Notes: generated by a model from the letters alone, not told the origin. DNA of 64,000 bases from Ottowia beijingensis (GCF_013423955.1 NZ_JACCKX010000001.1:3720001-3784000), one strand, 5' to 3'. Counted from the stretch's first letter, positions 39,183-49,899 are shown. Made by a program: numbers and translations.

Positions 39183-40998
39183 ATGCGTGCATTGCTTGTG
39201 GCCTTCGGCCTGCTGTTCAGCCCCCGGCGTGGGCTGCCCACGGCTATGCGCTGTGGGGCGACATGAAATACCCGCCGGGCTTCGCCCACTTCGACTACGT
39301 GAACCCCGCCGCGCCCAAGGGCGGCGAGCTGCGCCTGGTCAGCAACCTGCGCCTGTCCACCTTCGACAAGTACAACCCCTTCACCATCCGCGGCGGCGCG
39401 CCGGCTTATCTGAGCCAGCTGATGTTTGACACCCTGCTCACCGGCTCGCTGGACGAGGAGGGCGCCGGCTACGGCCTGCTGGCCGAGGACGTGACGGTGG
39501 CGCCCGATGGCCTGTCGGCCACCTTCCGCCTGCGCAGGGAAGCGCGCTTTCACAATGGCGACGCTGTGCTGGCCGCGGACGTGAAGCACAGCTACGACAC
39601 CCTGGTCGGCCCGCACACCTCGCCCGCGTACAAGACCATGCTGATCGACGTGGACGGCGTCGACGTGGTGGACGAACGCACCGTGCGCTACCGCTTCAAG
39701 CGCGCCAACCGCGAGCTGCCGCTCACCGTGGGCGGCCTGCCCGTGTTCAGCCGCCAATGGGGCGAGGGCAAGCCCTTCAACGAGGTGGTGATGGAGCCGC
39801 CCATTGGCAGCGGGCCGTACAAGATCGGGCCCGTCAAGTTCGGCAAGGACATCACCTACGTGCGCGACCCCGACTACTGGGCGCGCGAGCTGAACGTGCG
39901 CCGCGGCACGGCCAACTTCGACCGCATCCTGGTCAAGATCTATCGCGACAACACCGCCCGGCTGGAGGCGCTGAAGGCGGGCGAGTTCGACCTCATGGCC
40001 TTTTATTCGGCCGGCGACTGGGCGCGGCGCGTGAACGGCAAGCGCTTTGACGCCGGCGAACTGGTCAAGGGCGAGTTTCAGCACAAGCTGCCCACCGGCT
40101 TTCAGAGCTACGTGCTCAACACGCGCCGCCCGCTGCTGCAGGACGTGCGCGTGCGCGAGGCGCTGGGCCTGGCGGTGGACTACGAGTGGATGAACCGCCA
40201 GATGTTCTACAACTCGTACACGCGCGTCAGCGGCCTGTTCGGCAACACCAGCTGCGCGGCCAGCGGCCTGCCGTCAGCGGAAGAACTGGCACTGATGGAT
40301 CCCTTGCGCGGCCAGATCCCCGCCGCCGCTTTCGGCATTGCCTACACGCCCCCGCGCACCGATCAGCCCCAGGACCCGGCCGTCGGCGGCCTGCGCGAGA
40401 ACCTGCGCCGCGCGCAGCAGCTGCTGGCCGAGGCGGGCTGGACCGTGCAAAGCGGCACCCTGCGCAACGCCCAAGGCCAGGCCTTCGTGCTCGAATACCT
40501 CGACAGCAACGAAGGCGGCGCCCGCGTCGTCACGCCGTGGATGCGCAACCTGGAAAAACTCGGCATCACGCTGCGCTTTCGCCCGGTCGATTTCGCGCTG
40601 TACCAGCAGCGCCTGCAGAAATTCGACTTCGACATCACCACCATCGCCTACGCCGGCACCGCCAACCCCGGCCAGGAATACGCCGACCTGTTCGGCAGCC
40701 AGGCGGCGGATACCGAGGATTCGGGCAATCTGGCGGGCGTGAAGAGCGCGGCGGTGGACAGCATCATCAGCTTGATGGTCAGCGCGAAGACTGAAGCACA
40801 GTACCGCGCCGCCTGCCGCACGCTGGACCGCGTCATCAGCCACAGCCACGTCCTGCTGCCGCAGTGGTTTGCCGGCACCCACCGCATGGCCTACAACGCC
40901 TGGCGGCTGGAGCGACCGAAGGTGACCCCGCCGTATTTCAGGGGGAGACGTGGGCGATTGATACGTGGTGGGCAAGGAATCCACCGGGCACGCGCTAA
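39183..40998 (+). CDS. yejA: Peptide ABC transporter substrate-binding protein (YejA-like), two frameshifts
   Basis: About 605-residue extracellular solute-binding protein family 5. The expected signal peptide [18 protein letters not shown] starts at 39183 but needs one extra C in the run 39221-39225. The mature part shows [55 protein letters not shown] and [20 protein letters not shown]. Near 40940 a second missing base removes the natural end ([19 protein letters not shown], stop at 40996-40998); as read the frame runs to 41041. Its permease lies 1.3 kb downstream, beyond two toxin-antitoxin pairs. Confidence 0.88.
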
Positions 40999-41050
40999 AG
41001 GCAGGCGTCGCATTGATGACAAAAGGCACACGATTGCCTAAACTTGCGCC

Positions 41051-41331
41051 ATGAAGCCGTTTCGGTGGTCTGTCGAGAAGAACGCGCTGCTCCAGCAGGA
41101 GCGGGGTTTGTCGTTCGAACAGATCACCGTCGCAGTCGAATCCGGGGGCTGCTGGATATCGTCGCGCACCCGAACGCCGAGCGTTACCCGCGTCAGCGCA
41201 TCATGGTGGTGGTGATCGACGACTACGCGTATTTGGTGCCCTACGTCGAGGAAGAGGATCACCTGTTCCTCAAGACCATCATCCCCAGCCGAAAGGCCAC
41301 GCGCGACTTCATTGCCGCGAAAGGAGAATGA
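41051..41331 (+). CDS. BrnT-family toxin, single frameshift
   Basis: About 94 residues: MKPFRWSVEKNALLQQERGL, SFEQITVAVESGG, LLDIVAHPNAERYPRQRIM and KTIIPSRKATRDFIAAKG follow the BrnT RNase-toxin pattern. ATG at 41051; one G is missing from the run 41144-41148. The partner antitoxin starts two bases downstream. Toxin first and antitoxin second is normal for this family. Specific RNA targets unknown. Confidence 0.82.
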
Positions 41332-41332
41332 C

Positions 41333-41608
41333 ATGCCACGTCTCGATCCCGACGAACTGCAACTGCTGGAAGACTACGAGTCCGGCCAGCTGATCTCCGT
41401 TGCCACCAAGGCCGAACTGCAACGCCTGCGCGATGCTGCGCGCGCCACGGCGGTCAAGGACAAGCGCGTCAACATCCGCCTGTCGTCCGCCGACCTGATG
41501 GACATCCAGGCGCGCGCTCTGGCCGAGGGCATGCCCTACCAGACACTGATCGCCAGCGTGCTGCACAAGTATGTGTCGGGGCAACTGACGGAGAAGAAAC
41601 CCGCTTGA
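41333..41608 (+). CDS. BrnA/CopG-like antitoxin
   Basis: 91 residues starting MPRLDPDELQLLEDYESGQL. The C-terminal half holds a ribbon-helix-helix motif (KRVNIRLSSADLMDIQARAL, AEGMPYQTLIASVLHKYVSG). Such antitoxins bind the toxin and repress the shared promoter. GGAGAATG overlaps the preceding stop. Confidence 0.82.
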   Translation: MPRLDPDELQLLEDYESGQLISVATKAELQRLRDAARATAVKDKRVNIRLSSADLMDIQARALAEGMPYQTLIASVLHKYVSGQLTEKKPA

Positions 41609-41704
41609 GTCCGCAGCGGTGCGCCCCGCGGGCGACGATAGCCTGTGCTCCAGGCGAGCGAACGCGGTTTTGCGACCGCAGCCTGATGCACATACCATGC
41701 GCAT

Positions 41705-41959
41705 ATGAGTACGCCACACACCGTCTCGCCCCGCAAGCGCCCCGTCAACCTGACCCTGAGCGAAGACTTGGTGCAGGAGGCCGAGGCGCACAGTGGCAAC
41801 CTGTCGGCCACGGTCGAAGCCATGTTGACCGAGTACGTAGCGCGGGAGCGCGATGCGCGCGCCGCCCGTCTGCGCGAGGCAGAGCAGTGTTGCGACGACT
41901 GGAACGCCGTGCTCGATGCGTGGGGCGGCTCTTTTGCTGACGACCATTCGCCCCTGTAG
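41705..41959 (+). CDS. ccdA: CcdA-family antitoxin
   Basis: 84 residues: KRPVNLTLSEDLVQEAEAHS, GNLSATVEAMLTEYVARERD, then a toxin-binding tail CCDDWNAVLDAWGGSFADDH. Clear CcdA family (RHH fold). ATG 41705. Its toxin gene starts 17 bases after the stop. Confidence 0.88.
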   Translation: MSTPHTVSPRKRPVNLTLSEDLVQEAEAHSGNLSATVEAMLTEYVARERDARAARLREAEQCCDDWNAVLDAWGGSFADDHSPL

Positions 41960-41976
41960 CCACGCGGGCGCGCTTG

Positions 41977-42261
41977 ATGCCTCGATTCGATGTTCACATC
42001 AACCCCGGCCCGAGGCGTGACCAGGTGCCTTATCTGGTTTCAGTCCAATCCGCCTCGTCCGACCGCTATCGGCGCCGTCTGGTGGTGCCCTTGGCGCGCA
42101 TCAGCGCGCTACCTCCCGGCAATCAGCGTCTTGGCATGTGCTGGATTTATTCGATTGGCCCACGTCCCAACGGAGAACTTGAAATGCAAGCGGTATTCAA
42201 GGATCGCAGGCGCACCATGGTTCCGAGCGATTGGTCGCAATGGACGCTGGTGGAAGCCTGA
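41977..42261 (+). CDS. CcdB-like toxin with abnormal C-terminus
   Basis: The first half is typical CcdB (MPRFDVHINPGPRRDQVPYL, SDRYRRRLVVPLARISALPP), the gyrase poison. After about residue 48 the sequence (MCWIYSIGPRPNGELEMQAV) leaves the family, and the C-terminal helix that contacts gyrase is not present. Probably an inactive or chimeric toxin; a lost stretch or rearrangement near 42130 is the likely cause. It ends 12 bases before the transporter permease gene. Confidence 0.6.
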   Translation: MPRFDVHINPGPRRDQVPYLVSVQSASSDRYRRRLVVPLARISALPPGNQRLGMCWIYSIGPRPNGELEMQAVFKDRRRTMVPSDWSQWTLVEA

Positions 42262-42273
42262 ATCAGAAGAGCC

Positions 42274-43305
42274 ATGTTCGCCTACATCCTCAAACGCCTC
42301 CTGTTGATGCTGCCCACGCTGCTGGGCGTGCTGCTGCTGACCTTCGCCGTCATACAGTTCGTGCCCGGCGGCCCGGTGGAGCAGTACCTGGCCGAGGCCC
42401 GCGCCGGGGCAGGCGGGGCGTCGGCCGAGGGCGGGGGCATGGCCTATCGCGGCGCGCAGGGCGTGGATGGGCAGCGGCTGGAGGAAATCAAGAGGCTCTA
42501 CGGCTTCGACAAGCCGGCGCACCAGCGCTTCTTCCAGATGCTGGGGCAGTTCGCGCGCTTCGATCTGGGGCGCAGCTTCTTCCAGAACAAGGACGTGTGG
42601 CAGCTCATCAAGGAGAAGCTGCCGGTGTCGATCAGCCTGGGGCTGTGGACGTTTTTCATCAGCTACGGCATCAGCGTGCCGCTGGGTGTGGCCAAGGCGG
42701 TGCGGGCGGGCAGCCGGTTCGACCTGGTGACGACGCTGATCGTGCTGGTGGGCTACGCCATTCCGGGCTTCGTGCTGGGCGTGGCGCTGCTGGTGATCTT
42801 TGGCGGGCAGTTGCAGTGGTTTCCGCTGCGCGGGCTGACCTCGGCCAACTGGGACGAACTGAGCTGGGGCGCGAAGATCGTCGATTACCTGTGGCACATC
42901 ACGCTGCCGGTGACGGCGATGGTGCTGGGCAGCTTTGCGGTGACGGCGATGCTGACCAAGAACTCGTTCCTGGAGGAAATCCGCAAGCAGTACGTGCTGA
43001 CGGCGCGCGCCAAGGGCCTGACGGAGCGGCAGGTGCTGTGGAAGCACGTGTTCCGCAACGCGCTGATCCCCATCGTGACGGGCTTTCCGGCGGCCTTCAT
43101 CGGCGCCTTCTTCACCGGCGCGCTGCTGATCGAGACGCTGTTCTCGCTCGACGGGCTGGGTCTGCTGAGCTACGAAAGCGTGATCCGCCGCGACTATCCG
43201 GTGGTGTTGGGCACGCTGTTCCTGTTCACGCTGATCGGGCTCATCACCAAGCTGATCAGCGATCTGACCTACGTGTGGGTCGATCCGCGGGTGAAGTTCG
43301 ACTGA
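42274..43305 (+). CDS. yejB: Peptide ABC transporter permease (YejB-like)
   Basis: 343-residue inner-membrane permease of the Yej/microcin C-type peptide importer. N-terminus MFAYILKRLLLMLPTLLGVL, FVPGGPVEQYL; EAA-type loop VLTARAKGLTERQVLWKHVF with NALIPIVTG; and several hydrophobic helices. The missing partners (second permease YejE, ATPase YejF) are not downstream: the next kilobase is repeats. So the operon is dispersed or truncated here. Confidence 0.92.
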   Translation: MFAYILKRLLLMLPTLLGVLLLTFAVIQFVPGGPVEQYLAEARAGAGGASAEGGGMAYRGAQGVDGQRLEEIKRLYGFDKPAHQRFFQMLGQFARFDLGRSFFQNKDVWQLIKEKLPVSISLGLWTFFISYGISVPLGVAKAVRAGSRFDLVTTLIVLVGYAIPGFVLGVALLVIFGGQLQWFPLRGLTSANWDELSWGAKIVDYLWHITLPVTAMVLGSFAVTAMLTKNSFLEEIRKQYVLTARAKGLTERQVLWKHVFRNALIPIVTGFPAAFIGAFFTGALLIETLFSLDGLGLLSYESVIRRDYPVVLGTLFLFTLIGLITKLISDLTYVWVDPRVKFD

Positions 43306-43342
43306 GCCTGTTGATCATTGCGTCATGCATGACACGCTGGCG

Positions 43343-43380
43343 GCCCTCACCCCAGTCCCTCTCCCAGAGGGAGAGGGGGT
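43343..43380. repeat. Family C palindromic repeat
   Basis: CCCTCACCCCAGTCCCTCTC, then the hairpin CTCCCAGAGGGAG. Confidence 0.7.
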
Positions 43381-43631
43381 TTTCCTTGGCGCGGCACGCG
43401 CTGTCATGCTTTTGGAATACGTCAATAGAAACGGCAGTTGACCGTTCGTCATCTTCGGTCAACCCCATGTACGTTGACTTTCACGGCTTCGATCACGCTC
43501 ACCTGTCAGGTGAGCGCGTTGTGCACCGGATTTCACCGCTTTCGGTCCGCGCCATGCGGCGTTGCTCGTCCTTGCAGGCAAAACCTGGCACGCCTCATGG
43601 CACGCTCGGGCGCATCCAACTGCCGTTTCCA

Positions 43632-43800
43632 GGTTGAACGCAGAGGTCGCGAAGGTTTCGCAAAAGACGCAGAAAGCATCATGGGCTTGTCGCCAACGAG
43701 TGAGGCATCTATCACTGGCGAAGCCTGCAAATGCACCAGGCTCCAAACATCGTTTTTTTGCGACTTTTGCGAAACCTCCGCGACCTCTGCGTTCAAAGGG
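43632..43800. repeat. Family D long inverted repeat
   Basis: Left arm GAACGCAGAGGTCGCGAAGG ... (43634-43672) pairs with right arm ... GCGACCTCTGCGTTC (about 43757-43798) across about 80 bases. Together with the family C unit it makes up most of the 980-base stretch between yejB and the nitronate monooxygenase. Confidence 0.7.
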
Positions 43801-43894
43801 CGGCGTATCCTCCAGTGCATGGACTTCCCATAAAAACTGAAAGCCGGCGCCGCGTCTGCGCTGACTGCTATAAATTACACAGCGTCCGGTCGCT

Positions 43895-44104
43895 TCAATC
43901 GTCCCGTGCGGACCGCAGCTCCCGCACCAGCGCCGCGCGTTCGGCGGCCCGGCGCGCGCTGGCCTGCGGGCCATGGCGCCCGGCCGCGCCCGATGTGCGT
44001 CGCGCGGCCAGTGCGGCCGCCACCGGGTTGCGCGGCGCAGGCGCGGCCACGCGCACGGCACGGTTGGCAGTGCGCGGCGGGCGGGTGGCGGTGGGGCGCT
44101 TCAT
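43895..44104 (-). CDS. Possible small basic protein
   Basis: 69 residues if started at 44104 (MKRPTATRPPRTANRAVRVA ... AALVRELRSARDD), rich in Ala and Arg. No homologue recognised. It may be a real small protein divergent from the downstream gene, or a chance high-GC frame. Confidence 0.35.
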   Translation of the reverse strand: MKRPTATRPPRTANRAVRVAAPAPRNPVAAALAARRTSGAAGRHGPQASARRAAERAALVRELRSARDD

Positions 44105-44284
44105 GGTGGTCAATGCGGTGCGTCGGCGGGTGGTCCGGCGTCGACGCGGTTGGAGCCGCCTGGCGCGCCGTGGTTCCGTGCCCACTTTGGCCAACGCCAT
44201 GTCACCCGCGTTACGCGCGGCGCGGCGCCGTTTTGCACAATGGCGGCTTCACCCGCAACCCCATTCGACACGGAGAGAAGCTTC

Positions 44285-45256
44285 ATGCGCACCCGCATCA
44301 CCGACATGCTCGGCATCCAATACCCCATCGTGCAGGGCGGCATGCACTTCGTCGGCCTGGCCGAGTTGGCCTCGGCCGTGTCCAACGCGGGCGGCCTGGG
44401 CATTCTGACGGCGCTCACGCAGCCGTCGCCCGCCGCGCTGGCCGAGGAGATCGCGCGCTGCCGCGGCATGACCGACAAGCCCTTCGGCGTGAACCTGACC
44501 TTTCTGCCCGCGCGCACGCCGCCCGACTACCCCGGCTACGTGCGCAGCATCGTCGACGGTGGCATCAAGGTGGTCGAGACGGCGGGCAACAACCCGCAGA
44601 AGTGGATGCCCATGCTGAAGGAAGCGGGTATCACCGTGATCCACAAATGCACCTCGGTGCGCCACGCGCTGAAGGCCGAGGCGATTGGCTGCGACGCGGT
44701 GAGCGTGGACGGCTTCGAATGCGGCGGCCACCCGGGCGAGGACGACGTGCCCAACTTCATCCTGCTGCCGCGCGCGGCCGAGACGCTGAAGATTCCCTTC
44801 ATCGCCTCGGGCGGCATGGCCGACGGCCGCAGCCTCGTGGCGGCGATGGCCATGGGCGCCGAGGGCATGAATATGGGCACGCGCTTCATCGCCACGAAGG
44901 AGGCGCCGGTGCACGAGAAGGTCAAACAGGCCATCGTGGCCGCCAGCGAACTGGACACGCGCCTGGTGATGCGCCCGCTGCGCAACACCGAGCGTGTGCT
45001 GAACAACGCCGGCGTCGAGCGCCTGCTGGCCAAGGAGCGCGAACTGGGCGACAGGATCACCTTCGACGACATCGTGGCTGAGGTGGGCGGCGTGTACCCC
45101 AAGGTGATGCGCGATGGTGACCTGGACGCCGGCGCCTGGTCGTGCGGCATGGTGGCCGGGCTGATCCACGACATCCCGACGGTGAAGGAACTGATCGACC
45201 GCATCGTGGCCGAGGCGCAGCAGATCGTGCGGCAGCGGCTGGCGGGGATGGTGTGA
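44285..45256 (+). CDS. Nitronate monooxygenase family flavoprotein
   Basis: 323 residues, FMN-dependent TIM barrel (2-nitropropane dioxygenase family). Motifs: RITDMLGIQYPIVQGGMHFV, FGVNLTFLPARTPPDYPG, VSVDGFECGGHPGEDDVPN, IASGGMADGRSLVAAMAMGA, EGMNMGTRFIATKEAPVH. It could detoxify alkyl nitronates; some members are enoyl or other reductases. ATG 44285 follows GGAGAGAAG. Confidence 0.9.
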   Translation: MRTRITDMLGIQYPIVQGGMHFVGLAELASAVSNAGGLGILTALTQPSPAALAEEIARCRGMTDKPFGVNLTFLPARTPPDYPGYVRSIVDGGIKVVETAGNNPQKWMPMLKEAGITVIHKCTSVRHALKAEAIGCDAVSVDGFECGGHPGEDDVPNFILLPRAAETLKIPFIASGGMADGRSLVAAMAMGAEGMNMGTRFIATKEAPVHEKVKQAIVAASELDTRLVMRPLRNTERVLNNAGVERLLAKERELGDRITFDDIVAEVGGVYPKVMRDGDLDAGAWSCGMVAGLIHDIPTVKELIDRIVAEAQQIVRQRLAGMV

Positions 45257-45277
45257 TCAGCGTGGCACAGCAGGTTT

Positions 45278-45336
45278 TCAAGCCATTTTGGCCTTCAGCG
45301 CCCGTCCTGCAAGCGCAAGCAGCTATTATTTAAATA
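45278..45336. repeat. Family B interspersed repeat
   Basis: CAAGCCATTTTGGCCTTCAG ... AAGCGCAAGCAGCTATTATT, one of the most complete copies. Confidence 0.75.
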
Positions 45337-45433
45337 GCGAATCACCGGGTTGAGCTGCGGCGGATCGCCCTCATGTAGGGCAGGTCCCGCCACCCGCTGC
45401 ACCGCAGGGCCGGCGGGGATAATGCCGCACCCC

Positions 45434-48400
45434 ATGACCGACCCGAGCCGCCGTTCCGCCCCCGCACCGCCCCGCCAGCCGCTGCCTGAGCGCGCGGGCC
45501 GTTCTGAAGTTGCAGCGGCCAACCAGCCCAAGCTGATCGACTTCCCCGAGTCGCTGCCCGTGAGCAGCCGGCGCGCCGAGATCGAGGCCGCGCTGCGCGC
45601 GCACCAGGTCGTCATCGTCTGCGGCGAAACGGGTTCGGGCAAGACCACGCAGTTGCCCAAGATCGCGCTGGCCATGGGCCGCGGGCGCTGCAACGCACCG
45701 GCCGGCCAGCGCGGCAAGCTGATCGGCCACACGCAGCCGCGCCGCATCGCCGCCACCAGCGTGGCCAAGCGCATTGCCGACGAGCTGCAGACGCCGCTGG
45801 GCGAGGTGGTGGGCTACAAGGTGCGCTTCAACGACCGGCTGTCGCCCGGCGCCAGCGTGAAGCTGATGACCGACGGCATCCTGTTGGCCGAAACGCAGAC
45901 CGACCCGCTGCTGCGCGCCTACGACACGCTCATCATCGACGAGGCGCACGAGCGCAGCCTGAACATCGACTTCCTGCTCGGGTATCTGAAGCAGATCTTG
46001 CCGAAGCGGCCCGATCTGAAGCTGATCGTCACCTCGGCCACCATCGACGCGGATCGTTTTGCCAAGCACTTTGCCGATGCCAAGGACCAGCCCGCGCCGG
46101 TGCTGCTGGTGTCGGGGCGCACCTATCCGGTGGAGCAGCGCTATCGGCCCTTCGAGGAAAGCCGCGACCACGATTTGAACGATGCGATTGCCGAAGCGGT
46201 CGATGAAGTCTGGACGGGCAGTCCAGCGGGGACATATTGGTCTTCATGCCCGGCGAACGCGAAATCCGCGACGCTGCCGAGCATCTGCGCAAGCACCTGT
46301 CGCACAGCCCGCTGACGCGCAACGCCGAGGTGCTGCCGCTGTTCGCGCGCCTCAGCCAGGCCGAGCAGGACCGCGTGTTCGACACGCACGGCGCGCCGCG
46401 CATCGTCATTGCCACCAACGTGGCCGAGACCTCGCTCACGGTGCCGGGCATCAAGTACGTCATCGACCCCGGCACGGCCCGCGTCAAGCGCTACAGCTAC
46501 CGTAGCAAGGTGGAGCAGTTGCTGATCGAGCCGGTGAGCCAGGCCGCCGCCAACCAGCGCGCCGGCCGCTGCGGGCGCGTGAGCGACGGGGTGTGCATCC
46601 GGCTGTACGACGAGAAGGACTTTGCCAGCCGCCCGCGCTTTACCGACCCGGAAATCCTGCGCTCGTCGCTGGCGGCCGTGATCCTGCGCATGAAGAGCCT
46701 GCACCTGGGCGGCGAGGGTGGGCGGGTGGAGGATTTTTCGTTTCTCGATGCGCCCTCGGGCCGCGCGATTGCCGATGGCATCCAGCTCTTGCAGGAACTG
46801 GGCGCGATGGATGAGGCGCAGGAACTGACCGAACTGGGCCTGGAGCTGTCGCGCCTGCCGTTGGACCCGCGCGTGGGCCGCATGATTCTGGAAGGGCGCG
46901 AGCGCGGGGCGCTGCGCGAGGTGCTCATCATCGCCGCCGCCCTGAGCGTGCAGGACGTGCGCGACCGGCCGCTGGAGCAACAGGCGCAGGCGGACCAGGC
47001 GCATGCGAAGTTCGACGACGAGAAAAGCGAGTTCAGCGGCTATCTGAGGCTGTGGAAGTGGTTGCACGATGCGCGGGGCGGCCACGTGGTGAAGACGCGC
47101 GGCGAGATGGCCGCCGCCGAAGGGCGGGGCGCGGCAAAGCGGCCCGCCAACCTGGCGGCGCTGCCGGCGGCGCAGCGCGCGGCGTTGGCGATGGAGGCGG
47201 CGCGCAGGGCGTTGGGGGAATCGCCCTCACCCCGCCCTCTCCCGCCAGCGGGAGAGGGGCAGCAGCCGTCACGCTGTCACCGATGCAACCAGCACCAAGA
47301 AACTCCCTCTCCCGCGCGCGGGAGAGGGCGGGGTGAGGGCCAGCATCCCACCCACAAACTCAGCAACCGCCAGTGGGAAAACCTGCTGCGCCAGAACTTC
47401 ATCAACATCCGCCGCGTGCGCGAGTGGCGCGACATCCACACGCAGCTGCACACCGTCGTTGCCGAGCACAAGTGGCGCGAGAACACGCAGCCCGCGGGCT
47501 ACGAGGCGCTGCACAAGTCGCTGCTCGCCGGGCTGCTGGGCAACGTCGGGCAGAAGATCGAAAGCGACGATGCGGGCGGGCAGGGCAGCGCGGGCGAATA
47601 CCTGGGCGCGCGCGGCATCAAGTTCCACCGCCATCCCGGCGCGCACCTCAGCAAGAAGCCGGGCAGGTGGATCGTTGCCGCCGAACTGGTGGAGACCACG
47701 CGCCTGTTCGGCCGCGGCATCGCCACCATCGAGCCGCAATGGCTGGAAGAGGTCGGCGGCCATCTGCTCAAGAAACAGCTGCTGGAGCCGCACTGGGAGA
47801 AGAAGGCGCAGGACGTGATCGCCTTCGAGCGTGCCACGTTGTACGGGCTGGTCGTGTACTCCGGCCGGCGCAAGAGCTATGGCCAGGTCGATCCGCACGC
47901 CGCGCGCGAGATCTTCATCCGCGAGGCGCTGGTGAACGGCGAATGGCCCGACGACTGGGCGCGCCGCCTGCCGTTCCTGAATGCCAACGCCAGGACCATC
48001 GCCAAGGTGGAAGAGCTGGAGCACAAGAGCCGCCGCCAGGACGTGCTGGTCGATGACGAGCTGATCGTCGCCTTCTACGACAGCCAGATTCCGCAAGGCA
48101 TCAGCAACGGGCGCGACTTCGAGCGCTGGTGGCGCGAAGCCAGCCAGGCCAACCCGAAGCTGCTGCACCTGACGCGCGACGAGCTGATGCGCCACGAGGC
48201 GGCGGGCATCACCACCGCCGCCTTCCCCAAGATGATTCGCTTAGGGGAGTGGACTGCGCCGCCACCTATCTGCACCAGCCGGGCGACGCCAAGGACGGCC
48301 TCACCGTCACCGTGCCGCTGTTCGTGCTGAACCAGGTGAGCGAGGCGCGCTGCGAATGGCTGGTGCCCGGCATGTTGAAGGACAAGATCCAGGCGCTGCT

Positions 48401-49705
48401 GAAAAGCCTGCCGCAGAAGCCGCGCAGCCGCTTCGTGCCGCTGCCCGAGCGCGGCGCGGCTGAACGATATCCTGGGCGCACCGGAGGCGTTCGGCATCGG
48501 CAGCCTGACCGACGCGCTGCTCAAGCTGGTGCGCGAGGCGACCAGCCTGGATGTGAAGCGCACCGACTTCAAGCTCGACATGCTGCCCGCGCACCTGTTC
48601 ATGAACTTCCGCGTGGTCGACGAGCATGGCCGTCAGCGCGGGCAGGGGCGCAACCTGGCGGCGCTGAAGGCCGAACTGGGCGGCGAGGCGCGCGGTGCGT
48701 TCCAGGCGCTGGCCGGGCTGAAGTCGTCTTTGCCCTCTCCCTCCGGTAGAAGGCCGGGTGAGGGCCACGCCGCCGAATCCAAGCCAAATCGGCCTTCAGA
48801 CCAGACGGGACAAGCGCGAGCAGCTACAAAATCAGAAGCAATCACGCCCACTCGCCGACTCCCGCCACACCGCGTGGGACTTCGGCGAGCTGCCCGAGTT
48901 GATGGAAATCCGCCGCAAGGGCCAGGTGCTGGTGGGCTTTCCAGCGCTGATCGACGCCGGCGATGCCGTGACCATCGAGGTGTTCGACGAACCCGAAGTG
49001 GCAGCGGCCAAGCACCGCGCCGGCCTGCGCCGCCTGTTCGCCTTGCAGCTCAGGGACGCGCTGAAGTACCTCGAAAAGAACGTGCCCGATCTGCAAAAAA
49101 TGGCCGTGGCCTACATGCCGCTCGGCACGGCGGAGGAACTGCGCCAGCAGATCATCGACGTGGCGCTGGAGCGCGCCTTCCTCGTCGATCCGCTGCCCGC
49201 GACCGAAGCCGACTTCAAGCGCCGCGTGGACGAAGGGCGCGCGCGCCTGACCCTAATCGCCAACGAGATCGCGCGGCTGGCGGGTGTAATCCTGACCGAA
49301 TACGCCGCCGCCGCGCGCAAGATCAAGGACGCGAAAAACGCGCCCGAGGCCACGAAAGACGCCGCCGAGCAGCTGCAACGCCTGGTGCCCAAGCACTTCC
49401 TGGCCACCACACCCTGGGCGGCGCTGCAGCACTTTCCGCGTTACCTGAAAGCCATCACCCTGCGGCTCGACAAGCTGCGCGCCGACCCCGCGCGCGACAC
49501 CCAGCGCATGGCCGAGGTGCGCGCCCAGGACCAGCGCTTCTGGCGCCTGGTGGCCGAGCGAAAGGGCGCCATCGACACGCGCCTGCAGGAGCTGCGCTGG
49601 CTTCTGGAGGAGCTGCGCGTGAGCTTCTTCGCGCAGGAGCTGCGCACGCCGCAGCCGGTGAGCGTCAAGCGGCTGGAAAAGGTCTGGGCGCAGGTGCAGG
49701 CCTGA
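45434..49705 (+). CDS. hrpA: ATP-dependent RNA helicase HrpA, broken by frameshifts and carrying repeat insertions
   Basis: DEAH-box RNA helicase of about 1300 residues plus insertions. Walker [18 protein letters not shown] in [28 protein letters not shown], motif [21 protein letters not shown], motif [14 protein letters not shown]; then HA2/OB and a DUF3418 C-terminus ([20 protein letters not shown]). Frame breaks lie near 46220, 48245, 48455 and 48780-48870. The first three are repaired by one added base each. Family C repeats are translated at 47221-47342 and 48728-48768, and a family B repeat at 48782-48838. Confidence 0.88.
47221..47342. repeat. Two family C repeats inside hrpA, in frame
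   Basis: Units 47221-47265 and 47305-47342 encode [14 protein letters not shown] and [14 protein letters not shown], about 40 extra residues between RRALG and [13 protein letters not shown]. The frame is kept. Confidence 0.8.
48728..48838. repeat. Family C plus family B repeat inside hrpA
   Basis: Family C variant CCCTCTCCCTCCGGTAGAAG at 48728-48768, followed by family B (AAGCCAAATCGGCCTTCAGA ... GAGCAGCTACAAAATC) at 48782-48838. They lie between [10 protein letters not shown] and the resumed HrpA sequence [15 protein letters not shown], and the frame changes across them. Confidence 0.75.
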
Positions 49706-49727
49706 TTCCGTTTCCAGTTCAATGCGT

Positions 49728-49815
49728 CCATCGCCGTCATCCCGGCGAGGGCCGGGATCCATGTTTCTCGCACACGCCGTCTGGATTCCGGCTTGCGCCG
49801 GAATGACGAGATATG
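49728..49815. repeat. Family E repeat pair
   Basis: CGTCATCCCGGCGAGGGCCG-GGATCC unit and, 40 bases on, the related CTGGATTCCGGCTTGCGCCG-GAATGACG. Each is a palindrome. Fills the hrpA-cupin spacer. Confidence 0.7.
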
Positions 49816-49899
49816 GCAGCCTTGATCTGGAATGGGAATGACGCGTCGCCATAATCGACTGGCGCCCGGTGGCGGCCCATCAACGACGAGGAGATGCCC

